Part shown: positions 53,957 to 61,735 of the stretch, piece after piece | Position numbering within the stretch: the stretch's first letter is position 1 | Layout: the number at the start of each line of letters is the position of its first letter | DNA from: Microbacterium ginsengisoli | GTDB taxonomy: Bacteria; Actinomycetota; Actinomycetes; Actinomycetales; Microbacteriaceae | DNA: 64,000 nucleotides | Assembly (NCBI RefSeq): GCF_000956535.1 | Contig: NZ_JYIY01000077.1 | Location: forward strand, 106,713 to 170,712 | Direction of reading: 5' to 3' | Made by a program: the position numbers and the translations under genes | The notes under the pieces: generated by a model | Told to the model about the DNA's origin: nothing | The model's input: the letters and a program-made list of their open reading frames with translations, nothing else | The model's database searches: none

Positions 53957-54625
53957 TCACTCCCGTCGGGCGCGTCGGGCAAGCCGTGTGCCGATGAGCT
54001 GGATGACCTGGACGATCACGATCAGCGTCACCACCGTCACCAGCATGGCGATGCCGTCGAAGCGCTGATAGCCGTACGAGATCGCGAGGTCGCCGATACC
54101 GCCCGCACCCACCGTGCCGGCCATGGCGGAGGCATCCAGGAGTCCGATCGAGGCGGTCGTCAGCGCGAGGATCAGGGATCCGCGCGCCTCGGGCAGCAGG
54201 AACCGCACGAAGATCTGCCACGGGGTCGCCCCCATCGCCCGCGCCGCTTCGACGATTCCGGGCGGAACGTCGAGCAACGAGTTCTCGACGAGCCGGGCGA
54301 TGTAGGGCGCCACCATGATCGTCAACGGCACGATCGCGGCGTTCGCGCCGATCGTCGTGCCGACGAGCAGCCGGGTGAACGGGATGATCGCGACGAGCAG
54401 GATGATGAACGGCAGCGATCGCACGATGTTCACGATTGTGGAGAGCACGACGAACACCGCGCGCTGAGGCAGGATGCCGCGGGGCCGGGTCGCGACCAGA
54501 AGCACGCCGATCGCGAGTCCGAGGATCGCACCGAAGAAGAGCGAGACACCCACCATGTAGAAGGTGGCGCCGAGCTCCTGGAGGAACTGCTCCGGCGTGA
54601 TGAGGGTCAGAGCGTCCGGTCTCAT
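53957..54625 (-). CDS. metI: Methionine ABC transporter permease
   Basis: MetI is the membrane part of the MetNIQ D/L-methionine importer. The 222-residue protein has five to six helices and the BPD-transport EAA loop EAARAMGATPWQIFVRFLLPEA near residue 130, where it docks to the ATPase. It starts in the stop of metN (4-base overlap) and ends 2 bases before the aminotransferase ATG. Confidence 0.94.
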   Translation of the reverse strand: MRPDALTLITPEQFLQELGATFYMVGVSLFFGAILGLAIGVLLVATRPRGILPQRAVFVVLSTIVNIVRSLPFIILLVAIIPFTRLLVGTTIGANAAIVPLTIMVAPYIARLVENSLLDVPPGIVEAARAMGATPWQIFVRFLLPEARGSLILALTTASIGLLDASAMAGTVGAGGIGDLAISYGYQRFDGIAMLVTVVTLIVIVQVIQLIGTRLARRARRE

Positions 54626-55650
54626 GCGGCGACCTCCTCGATCGCGGTGACCTGGTCGCCGAGCGCGGCGCGGGCGGCGGCGACGGCCGCAGCGTCCCCG
54701 TCGATCTGCACCACCATCTGCCCGACAGTGTGACCCTGGATGTCGGTCATGTCTGCGTGCAGGATGTTCACCTGCACACCGAATCGGTGGATCAGCCCCG
54801 ATACGAGCGGCGAGGTGACCTGCTCGTCGATGAGCAGCAGGTGCAGCAGGGCGGCGCCGCCGAGGCGCTCGCGCACGCGCGACGGGATCTCGTGCGGGAT
54901 CACCGTGCCGACGAACGTGCGGGCGGTCTCCGTGCGCGGGCGCACGAACACGTCGAGCACCGAGCCCTGCTCGATGATGCGGCCGGACTCCATCACGGCG
55001 ACCTCATGGCACAGGTCCTTGATCACGTCCATCTCGTGCGTGACGACGAGCACGGTCGTGCCGTACTCCTCGTTGATGCGCGCGATGAGCTGCAGCACCT
55101 GCGCGGTCGTCGTGGGATCGAGCGCACTCGTCGCCTCATCGCACAGCAGAACCCGGGGGTTGCGGACGATCGCCCGGGCGATGCCGACACGCTGGCGCTG
55201 CCCGCCGGACAGCTCGCGCGGGCGACGGTCGGCCATGGACCCGAGTCCCACGAATTCGAGCGCGTCGGCCGCGCGGCGGCGCGCCTCGGCGGCACGCACA
55301 CCGTCGAGGCGCAGCGGCATCGCCACGTTGTCGCGCACGGAGACGGTTTCGAGCAGATTGAACTGCTGGAACACCATCCCGGTGCGCTTCTGAGCGGCGC
55401 GCAGCTCATCGCCGGAGAGCCAATGGAGGTCGACGCCGTCGACTTCCACCGTTCCGGTCGTCGGCCGATCCAGCGCGTTCACCATTCGGATGAGCGTGCT
55501 CTTGCCGGCACCGCTGTGACCGATGACGCCGAAGATCGATCCGTGCGGGACGGCGAGATCCACCCCGTCGAGCGCAACCGTGCCACCCCGGTGCACGCGG
55601 CGGACGCCGGTGAACCGGACCGCCGCCCCGCCGTCGCCGGAGCCGGTCAC
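54622..55650 (-). CDS. metN: Methionine ABC transporter ATP-binding protein
   Basis: MetN powers methionine import. The 342-residue protein has an ABC ATPase domain with Walker A GHSGAGKST near residue 45, signature LSGGQRQRVGIARA near residue 147 and Walker B VLLCDEATSALDP. The C-terminal NIL/ACT domain (about residues 265-342, GLIHRFGVQVNILHADMTDIQGH) binds methionine and shuts the pump when it is plentiful. It overlaps metQ and metI by 4 bases each. Confidence 0.96.
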   Translation of the reverse strand: MTGSGDGGAAVRFTGVRRVHRGGTVALDGVDLAVPHGSIFGVIGHSGAGKSTLIRMVNALDRPTTGTVEVDGVDLHWLSGDELRAAQKRTGMVFQQFNLLETVSVRDNVAMPLRLDGVRAAEARRRAADALEFVGLGSMADRRPRELSGGQRQRVGIARAIVRNPRVLLCDEATSALDPTTTAQVLQLIARINEEYGTTVLVVTHEMDVIKDLCHEVAVMESGRIIEQGSVLDVFVRPRTETARTFVGTVIPHEIPSRVRERLGGAALLHLLLIDEQVTSPLVSGLIHRFGVQVNILHADMTDIQGHTVGQMVVQIDGDAAAVAAARAALGDQVTAIEEVAA

Positions 55651-56498
55651 TTCTGCTGCAGCGCGGCGGGCAGGTGGTAGCCGTCGTACTCGGAGTGGGA
55701 AGAGATGTAGCTGGCGAACTCCGGCGACGCGTACGCGGCGGCGATCGCCTTCGCCCAGGGGGTGTCGAGGTTCTTCTCATCGACAGCGACGACCACGGAG
55801 AACTTGTCGGCCAGGTTCTCGAGCGCGAGCGCGGCGGTCAGGCTGAGCCCGCCCGAGACGACGAAGTTGCCCTGGATGACCGAGTACGCGACATCCTGCA
55901 GCGACGGCACCTGCTGCGCGTTCTCGAGTGCCACGATCTGGATCCCGTGGGGGTTCGTGGCGATGTCGGCCGGAGAGGTGGTCGCGGGCTGGGTGTCAGG
56001 CTTGAGGGTGATCCAGCCGACCTGCTCGAGCACCTTGAAGGCTCGGTACATGTTGGACGGCGCGTTCGGGACAGCCACGGTGTCGCCGTCCGCGACGGCG
56101 TCGAGGGAGCTCTTCTTGCCGCCGAACAGTGCCATCGGGGGCGTCGGCACCTGCACGAGCGCGGCGTTGTGGATGTTCTCCTGCTGATTGATCGCGTCCA
56201 TGTAGACCGGGTGCTGCATGATGTTCGCGTCGATCTCGCCGTTGGCGACCGCCACGTTCACGACGATGCCGTCGGTGAAGGAGACGGACTCGGCCTGGAA
56301 GCCCTCCTTCGCCAGGATCGGGGCGATGCCGCCTTCGAACATGTCCTGGTAGGGGCCGGGGTTGAATCCGATCTTGATCGATGTCTTCGCGCTCGCGTCG
56401 GCGCTCGGCGCGCCCTGGGCGAGGCCGCACGCGCTCAGGGTGGCGGCGAGGATGACGGACAGTGCGGCCGTGACGACGGCGCGACGGGACGATCTCAT
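55647..56498 (-). CDS. metQ: Methionine-binding lipoprotein MetQ
   Basis: MetQ captures methionine outside the membrane. The 283-residue precursor has a signal (AVVTAALSVILAATLSAC) with a lipobox LSAC near residue 23. The mature domain has the NlpA-family pattern IKIGFNPGPYQDMFEGGIAPIL, DANIMQHPVYMDAIN and NPHGIQIVALENAQQVPSL. The frame is open far upstream, but the ATG at 56498 has AGGAG before it and starts the signal peptide. It is the first gene of the metQ-metN-metI-aminotransferase-luxS operon. Confidence 0.95.
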   Translation of the reverse strand: MRSSRRAVVTAALSVILAATLSACGLAQGAPSADASAKTSIKIGFNPGPYQDMFEGGIAPILAKEGFQAESVSFTDGIVVNVAVANGEIDANIMQHPVYMDAINQQENIHNAALVQVPTPPMALFGGKKSSLDAVADGDTVAVPNAPSNMYRAFKVLEQVGWITLKPDTQPATTSPADIATNPHGIQIVALENAQQVPSLQDVAYSVIQGNFVVSGGLSLTAALALENLADKFSVVVAVDEKNLDTPWAKAIAAAYASPEFASYISSHSEYDGYHLPAALQQK

Positions 56499-56630
56499 GC
56501 GAGAGGCTCCTCGATGGGCTTTCAGCGGGGGTACAGGCGAGCCATGGAACACACTCAGCAACCACGACCGTATGCGGGCGTGTGACGAGGTGAGACATCG
56601 TGTTACGCCATGAGTCGCATCGCCTCCCGC

Positions 56631-56636
56631 TACGGT
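56631..56636 (+). promoter_or_regulatory. Putative -10 box (TACGGT) of serB
   Basis: TACGGT ends 7 bases before the GTG at 56644. It supports that start over the in-frame GTG at 56635, which would lie inside the box. Confidence 0.45.
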
Positions 56637-56643
56637 GGAGCGC

Positions 56644-57276
56644 GTGCCCGCTCGCTTCCTCATCGTGCTCGACGCCGACTCCACGCTGATCCGCAACGAG
56701 GTGATCGAGCTCATCGCGGACGAGGCGGGGCGCGGTGCGGAGGTCGCGGCGGCGACCGAGGCGGCCATGCGGGGCGAGGTCGACTTCGCGACGAGTCTGC
56801 GCTCACGGGTCTCGGCGCTGACGGGCGTCTCGCTCGACGCGTTCGCGCGCGTGCGGGCGCGCATCGAGCCCACCCCGGGCGTCCACGAGCTCGCCGCAGC
56901 AGTTCACGCGCGGGACGGTGTCTTCGGTGTCGTCTCCGGTGGGTTCCACGAGGTGCTCGACCACATCGCGCCCCAGCTCGGCGTCGATGTGTGGCGCGCC
57001 AACCGCCTCGCGCATGACGGCAGCGCTCTCACCGGCGTCGTCGACGGCGACGTCGTCGACGCCCAGGCGAAGGCCGACACCCTCCTCGAGTGGGCGGCGG
57101 AGCGCGGCATCCCCTCGCATCGCAGTCTCGCGGTCGGCGACGGCGCGAACGACCTGACGATGATGGCCACCGCCGGCCTCGGCGTCGCGTTCAACGCGAA
57201 GCCCGCCGTGCGCGCCCGTGCGAATCTGGTCGCCGCCCGGGTCGACCTCGCTCAGCTCATCCCGCTGCTGCCCTGA
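56644..57276 (+). CDS. serB: Phosphoserine phosphatase
   Basis: SerB makes serine from phosphoserine. The 210-residue HAD-type protein has motif I FLIVLDADSTLIRNEVIEL near residues 5-22 (nucleophile Asp in DADST), motif II VVSGGFHEVL near residue 97, and motif III/IV AVGDGANDLTMMATAGLGVAFNAKP near residue 165. It lacks the N-terminal ACT domains of longer forms. The GTG at 56644 fits a leaderless start. It is convergent with fabG, 3 bases from its stop. Confidence 0.92.
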   Translation: MPARFLIVLDADSTLIRNEVIELIADEAGRGAEVAAATEAAMRGEVDFATSLRSRVSALTGVSLDAFARVRARIEPTPGVHELAAAVHARDGVFGVVSGGFHEVLDHIAPQLGVDVWRANRLAHDGSALTGVVDGDVVDAQAKADTLLEWAAERGIPSHRSLAVGDGANDLTMMATAGLGVAFNAKPAVRARANLVAARVDLAQLIPLLP

Positions 57277-57279
57277 GGG

Positions 57280-57993
57280 TCAGTGCCCCATCCCGAGGCC
57301 GCCGTCGACGGGAATGACCGCGCCGGAGATGTACGCCGCGTCATCGGAGGCGAGCCACGTGACCACGCCCGCGACCTCGTCGGCTGAGGCGAACCTGCCC
57401 GCGGGGATGTTCTTCTTGTACTCCGCCTGCGTCGCCTCGGGGAGCTCAGCGGTCATGTCGGTCTCGATGAAGCCGGGCGCCACGACGTTCGCGGTGATGC
57501 CGCGTCCGCCGAGCTCGCGGGTGAGCGACCGCGCGAATCCGACGAGGGCGGCCTTCGAGCTCGAGTAGTTGATCTGCCCCGCCGAGCCGTAGAGGCCCAC
57601 GACGCTCGAGATGAGGATGACCCGTCCCCAGCGCGCCTTCAGCAGACCCTTCGCCGCGCGCTTGACGACGCGGAAGGTGCCGCCGAGGTTCGTCGCGACG
57701 ACATCGTCGAAGTCCTGCTCGCTCATGCGCAGCAGAAGTGTGTCGCGGGTGATGCCCGCGTTCGCGACGACGATCTCGACGGCGCCGAGGGTCGCCTCGA
57801 TCTCGGTGAAGGCAGCGTCGAGGGATGCCGCGTCGGTGACGTCGGCGGGCACCGTCAGGGTTCCGGCGGGTCCCTCCCCGGACCGGGCCGTGACCGCGAC
57901 CTTCGTGTATCCGGTGGACACGAAGCGCTCGGCGATGGCGCGGCCGATGCCGCGGTTTCCGCCGGTGACGAGGACGACCTTGTCGAGGGACAT
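57280..57993 (-). CDS. fabG: 3-oxoacyl-ACP reductase FabG-like SDR
   Basis: A 237-residue SDR enzyme likely to reduce 3-oxoacyl-ACP with NADPH in fatty-acid synthesis. The cofactor motif VTGGNRGIGRAIAERF is near residue 10, NAG is in VANAGITRD near residue 77, and the catalytic Ser and YxxxK are in ISSVVGLYGSAGQINYSSSKAALVG near residue 127-150. The end DDAAYISGAVIPVDGGLGMGH matches FabG. It starts at the ATG at 57993; the longer open frame upstream has no family similarity. Confidence 0.92.
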   Translation of the reverse strand: MSLDKVVLVTGGNRGIGRAIAERFVSTGYTKVAVTARSGEGPAGTLTVPADVTDAASLDAAFTEIEATLGAVEIVVANAGITRDTLLLRMSEQDFDDVVATNLGGTFRVVKRAAKGLLKARWGRVILISSVVGLYGSAGQINYSSSKAALVGFARSLTRELGGRGITANVVAPGFIETDMTAELPEATQAEYKKNIPAGRFASADEVAGVVTWLASDDAAYISGAVIPVDGGLGMGH

Positions 57994-58102
57994 GCGGGGA
58001 ACTCCAGACTCGTGGGACAGCTCCGGCCAGCCTATCGAGCGGAAGTTTGACAGCCGTTGTCGGCACTGGGACTCTGGTGCCACAGACGAGAAAGGCACCG
58101 CC

Positions 58103-58549
58103 GTGAGCACTCCGAACGACGAGAACCCGACCCCTGCACCCGCGACGCCCCCGACGGCCGCCGAGCCGACGGCGCCGCCCGCCGCCCCGGCACCGCCCGC
58201 GTACGAGGCCGCCCCTCCGGCAGCGCCGACCTACGCCCCTCCCGCAGCGCCCGGGTACCCGCCCGCCTATCAGGCGACCCCGACGTACGCGTACGCACCC
58301 GCGCGCAAGACCAACATCTTCGCGATCCTGTCTCTGGTGTTCGCCTTCGTGTTCTCGGTGCTCGGCATCGTGTTCGGTCACGTCGCACTCAGCCAGATCA
58401 AGCGCACCGGTGAAGACGGACACGGTCTCGCCGTCGCCGGTCTCATCGTGAGCTACGTGTTCGTGGGTCTGAGTGTGATCTTCATCGTGATCTACGTCAT
58501 CTTCATCTTCGCCGTCATCGGTTCGGCCGCGACCTACCGCGGCTACTGA
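58103..58549 (+). CDS. Pro/Ala-rich DUF4190-type membrane protein
   Basis: A 148-residue protein with a disordered Pro/Ala/Tyr-rich N-terminal half (PPAAPAPPAYEAAPPAAPTY, about residues 10-70) and two C-terminal helices in a DUF4190 module (IFAILSLVFAFVFSVLGIVFGH then VAGLIVSYVFVGLSVIFIV). The loop ALSQIKRTGEDGHGLA is the family hallmark. Function unknown. GAAAGG lies 7 bases before the GTG. It opens a run of four + strand genes up to SURF1. Confidence 0.83.
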   Translation: MSTPNDENPTPAPATPPTAAEPTAPPAAPAPPAYEAAPPAAPTYAPPAAPGYPPAYQATPTYAYAPARKTNIFAILSLVFAFVFSVLGIVFGHVALSQIKRTGEDGHGLAVAGLIVSYVFVGLSVIFIVIYVIFIFAVIGSAATYRGY

Positions 58550-58591
58550 TCGGGTCGCGTCACGATCGGACCGGCGTACGCTGGTCTCACC

Positions 58592-58954
58592 GTGAAGCGC
58601 CTCACCCCTCAGACCGCCACCTCGCTCCCGCGCGCCCCGCGCGAGGACGAGCGATCGCGCCAGGTCAAGTACCTGGTGTCGATGTCGGTGCGCGTCGTCT
58701 GCTTCCTGCTGATGGTGCTCGTCACGCCCTACGGCTGGTACACCTGGGTCTTCGGCGCCGCAGCAGCGCTCCTCCCCTACATCGCCGTCGTCATCGCCAA
58801 CGTCGGTCAGGACCTGATCTCGAGCACCGCGAGCGCCCCGACAGATCAGACGGCCGAGGAACCTGCGACACGGGCGGTCGACGCCCACCCCGAGACACCG
58901 ACGGTCATCACGATCTCCGAGTCGACCCGCGTCGATCGGGACGGCACCGCGTGA
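58592..58954 (+). CDS. DUF3099 membrane protein
   Basis: A 120-residue actinobacterial protein with two helices (VSMSVRVVCFLLMVLVTPYGWY and TWVFGAAAALLPYIAVVIANVG) and a hydrophilic acidic tail, matching DUF3099. No function is known. It begins at a GTG 9 bases after a TACGCT box (58577-58582) and overlaps the following small gene by 4 bases. Confidence 0.85.
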   Translation: MKRLTPQTATSLPRAPREDERSRQVKYLVSMSVRVVCFLLMVLVTPYGWYTWVFGAAAALLPYIAVVIANVGQDLISSTASAPTDQTAEEPATRAVDAHPETPTVITISESTRVDRDGTA

Positions 58955-59151
58955 GTGCTGCGACACCCTGTTCACGAGCAGGATGCCGCGCCGACGCGTC
59001 CTGGCGGATCGACTGGCGCAACCCGCGCATCCACGCCGAGGACCGACGCAAGACCTGGACCGCGTGCGATGCGCACGTCGAGTTCCTGACCGGCTTCCTC
59101 ACCTCCCGCGACTTCCCCGTGTGGACCTCGACCCTGACGGCCGCCTCGTGA
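58951..59151 (+). CDS. Small Cys/His protein of unknown function
   Basis: A 66-residue protein with two possible metal-binding pairs: C7 and C12 (CSRAGC) and C39 with H42 (TACDAH), in a sequence also rich in Trp (WRIDWRNP, KTW, VWTS). The spacing would suit a small zinc-binding fold. Short proteins of this kind occur in other actinobacteria next to SURF1 and are sometimes named acetone carboxylase without grounds. It overlaps both the DUF3099 and SURF1 genes by 4 bases, so it is translated with them. Confidence 0.78.
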   Translation: MSAATPCSRAGCRADASWRIDWRNPRIHAEDRRKTWTACDAHVEFLTGFLTSRDFPVWTSTLTAAS

Positions 59152-60008
59152 GCGCGCCCGTGGAAGACCCGCGTCGCTGGCTGCGCTGGACCGGGTACGT
59201 CGCCGTCGCGATCCTCTTCGCGATCGCGTGCGCGTTCCTCTCGAACTGGCAGTTCGGCCGCAATACGTGGCGCTCCGACCAGCTGTCGCTCATCTCGAAC
59301 AACTACGACGCGACGCCGGTCTCCCTCGACTCCGTGCTCGCCGCCGACGGCTCGCTCGACCCCTCGAAGCAGTGGCAGCCGATCAGCGTGCGCGGGACGT
59401 ACGACGTCGCCGAACAGGTCGTCGCGCGCAACCGCATCAACAACGGCACGACCGGGTTCGAGGTGCTCACCCCCCTCACGCTCGACGACGGGAGGGTGCT
59501 GATCATCGACCGCGGCTGGGTGCCGCCGGCCGCCACCGGCGACGGCCCGAGCACGATCCCCGCTCCCCCGAGCGGCGAAGTCACCGTGATCGCGCGAGCC
59601 CAGCCGTCTGAGGCGCTGCCGTCGGGGCGCGGCACGATCACCGGGCAGGTGCCGAGCATCAACCTCCCCCTCGTCGCTGCGACGACGGGGGCCGAGACCT
59701 ACACCGGCCTCTACGGCCTGATGGTGTCTGAGGACCCCGCCGCGGCATCCGTACCCACCCCGCTCGCTGCCCCCGACAACGACCCGGGCCCGTACCTGTC
59801 GTACGCGATCCAGTGGATCATGTTCGCCGTCATGGGGTTCGGGTTCATCGGCTACGTCATCCGCACCGAGATCCGCAAACGCCGGGGGCTCGACCGCACA
59901 CCGAACGACGATGAGGAAGACGACGACGGCATCGAGTACGCACCTCGCAAGCGGCGTCGCAGCGACGCCGAGATCGAGGACGAGCTGCTCGATCACGCGG
60001 GGGCGTGA
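59148..60008 (+). CDS. SURF1-family cytochrome oxidase assembly protein
   Basis: A 286-residue SURF1 protein, which helps put heme a into cytochrome c oxidase. One helix lies near the N-terminus (VAVAILFAIACAFLSNWQFGR) and one near the C-terminus (YAIQWIMFAVMGFGFIGYVI), with the family stretch WQPISVRGTYDVAEQVVARNR and VLIIDRGWVPP between them. A charged tail follows. The GTG start overlaps the 66-aa gene by 4 bases. It converges on the ABC-F gene, 13 bases apart. Confidence 0.92.
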   Translation: MSAPVEDPRRWLRWTGYVAVAILFAIACAFLSNWQFGRNTWRSDQLSLISNNYDATPVSLDSVLAADGSLDPSKQWQPISVRGTYDVAEQVVARNRINNGTTGFEVLTPLTLDDGRVLIIDRGWVPPAATGDGPSTIPAPPSGEVTVIARAQPSEALPSGRGTITGQVPSINLPLVAATTGAETYTGLYGLMVSEDPAAASVPTPLAAPDNDPGPYLSYAIQWIMFAVMGFGFIGYVIRTEIRKRRGLDRTPNDDEEDDDGIEYAPRKRRRSDAEIEDELLDHAGA

Positions 60009-60021
60009 GGCATCCGCCCGC

Positions 60022-61620
60022 TCAGGCCAGTGTGATCAGGTCGGCGTAGTCGCGGCCCCAGATGTCCTCGACTCCGTCGGGGAGGATCAGCACGCGCTCG
60101 GGATTCAGCGCCTCGACAGCACCCTCGTCGTGGGAGACGAGGATGACGGCCCCCTCGTAGTGGGCGAGCGCGCCGAGGATCTCGTCGCGCGATGCCGGAT
60201 CGAGGTTGTTCGTCGGCTCGTCGAGCAGCAGCACGTTCGCCGCCGACACCACGAGCGTCGCCAACGACAGGCGCGTCTTCTCACCGCCGGAGAGCACACC
60301 GGCTGGCTTGAGCACGTCGTCGCCCGTGAACAGGAACGAGCCCAGCACCTTACGGGCCTCGGTCGCGTTCAGGTCGGGCGCAGCCGACATCATGTTGTCG
60401 AGCACCGAGCGTGACGTGTCGATGTTCTCGTGCTCCTGGGCGTAGTAGCCGATCTTCAGCCCGTGGCCCGGCTCCACCTGACCGGTGTCGGCGAGGTCCA
60501 CGCCCGCGAGGATGCGCAGCAGCGTCGTCTTGCCCGCGCCGTTGAGCCCCAGCACCACGACCTTGGAGCCCCGGTCGATCGCAAGGTCGACGTCGGTGAA
60601 GATCTCGAGCGACCCGTACGACTTCGACAGGCCCGAGGCGCGCAGCGGCGTCTTGCCGCACGCGGCCGGCTTCGGGAAGCGCAGCTTCGCGACGCGATCC
60701 TCCTGACGCACGTCGTCGAGCCCCGACAGCAGCTTCTCGGCGCGCGCGACCATCTGGTGCGCGGCCGCCGCCTTCGACGCCTTCGCCCCGAACCGCGCCG
60801 CCTGCTGCTGCAGCGCGGTCGCCTTCTTCTCCGCGTTGGCGCGCTCCTTCTTGCGGCGCTCCTCGTCGGCGACCCGCTGACGCAGGTAGTTCTTCCAGTT
60901 CATGTTGTAGATGTCGATGACCTGACGGTTCGCGTCGAGGTAGAACACCCGGTTGACGGTCTCGCCGACCAGCTCGATGTCGTGGCTGATGACGATCAGC
61001 CCGCCCTTGTAGCCCTTGAGGAACTCCCGCAGCCACACGACGCTGTCGGCGTCGAGGTGGTTGGTCGGCTCGTCGAGGATCATCGTCTGCGCGTCCGAGA
61101 AGAGGATGCGCGCGAGCTCGATGCGACGACGCTGGCCGCCCGAGAGGGTACGCAGCGGCTGGTCGAGGATGCGGTCGGGCAGCGAGAGGTTGTGGGCGAT
61201 GGATGCCGCCTCCGCCTCGGCGGCGTACCCACCCAGGGCCTCGAAGCGCTCGGTGAGCGATCCGTAGCGCCGCATGGCCTTCGCCGCGGCATCCGGGTCG
61301 TCGGAGGCCATCTCGAGGGATGCCTCGTGCATGCCGATCGCGAGCTGGCCGAGACCGCGCGCATCGAGGATGCGGGTGCGGGCGAGGTCGTCGGGGTTGC
61401 CGGAGCGGGGGTCCTGCGGCAGGTACCCGAGCTCGCCGGCGCGATCCACACCACCGTTGCTCGGCAGCAGGTCACCCGCGAGCACCTTCGTGAGGGTGGT
61501 CTTCCCGGCGCCGTTGCGGCCGACGAGCCCCACCTTGTCGCCCGGGCCGACGCGGAACGAGACATCCGACATCAGCACGCGTGCGCCGACGCGGATCTCG
61601 AGATCGTGGACGGCGAGCAC
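60022..61620 (-). CDS. ABC-F family ribosome-associated ATPase
   Basis: A 532-residue protein with two ABC ATPase domains and no membrane part, typical of ABC-F translation factors that act at the ribosomal E site. Walker A sequences are GRNGAGKTT near residue 36 and GLNGAGKTT near residue 355; signatures are LSGGQRRR and LSGGEKTR; Walker B ends are DEPTNHLD and DEPTNNLD. The linker between the domains (about residues 235-315) is long and basic. It may be a housekeeping or antibiotic-protection factor; the sequence alone does not decide. Confidence 0.92.
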   Translation of the reverse strand: MLAVHDLEIRVGARVLMSDVSFRVGPGDKVGLVGRNGAGKTTLTKVLAGDLLPSNGGVDRAGELGYLPQDPRSGNPDDLARTRILDARGLGQLAIGMHEASLEMASDDPDAAAKAMRRYGSLTERFEALGGYAAEAEAASIAHNLSLPDRILDQPLRTLSGGQRRRIELARILFSDAQTMILDEPTNHLDADSVVWLREFLKGYKGGLIVISHDIELVGETVNRVFYLDANRQVIDIYNMNWKNYLRQRVADEERRKKERANAEKKATALQQQAARFGAKASKAAAAHQMVARAEKLLSGLDDVRQEDRVAKLRFPKPAACGKTPLRASGLSKSYGSLEIFTDVDLAIDRGSKVVVLGLNGAGKTTLLRILAGVDLADTGQVEPGHGLKIGYYAQEHENIDTSRSVLDNMMSAAPDLNATEARKVLGSFLFTGDDVLKPAGVLSGGEKTRLSLATLVVSAANVLLLDEPTNNLDPASRDEILGALAHYEGAVILVSHDEGAVEALNPERVLILPDGVEDIWGRDYADLITLA

Positions 61621-61688
61621 GGTCAGATCCGATCCGTTGAGGGGTGGGGAGAGCGACCCGACGGGGTCAGCCTCCCAGTATAAATCGC

Positions 61689-61721
61689 GCGGGGCACCCG
61701 ACTGCGCGCCGGATGCCCCGC
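61689..61721 (-). terminator. Hairpin terminator after the iron-siderophore binding protein gene
   Basis: An 8-bp stem (61689-61696 with 61714-61721, GCGGGGCA/TGCCCCGC) closes a 17-base loop. It starts 15 bases beyond the stop of the - strand gene and is followed on that strand by ATTTATAC, a short AT run. It separates the iron ABC operon from the ABC-F gene. Confidence 0.6.
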
Positions 61722-61735
61722 GGACGACGGGTCGC

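Noticed and set aside
56499..56643. A SAM riboswitch in front of metQ
   Set aside because: I found none of the conserved SAM-I or SAM-IV core sequences in the 145 bases on the - strand; only short possible stems.
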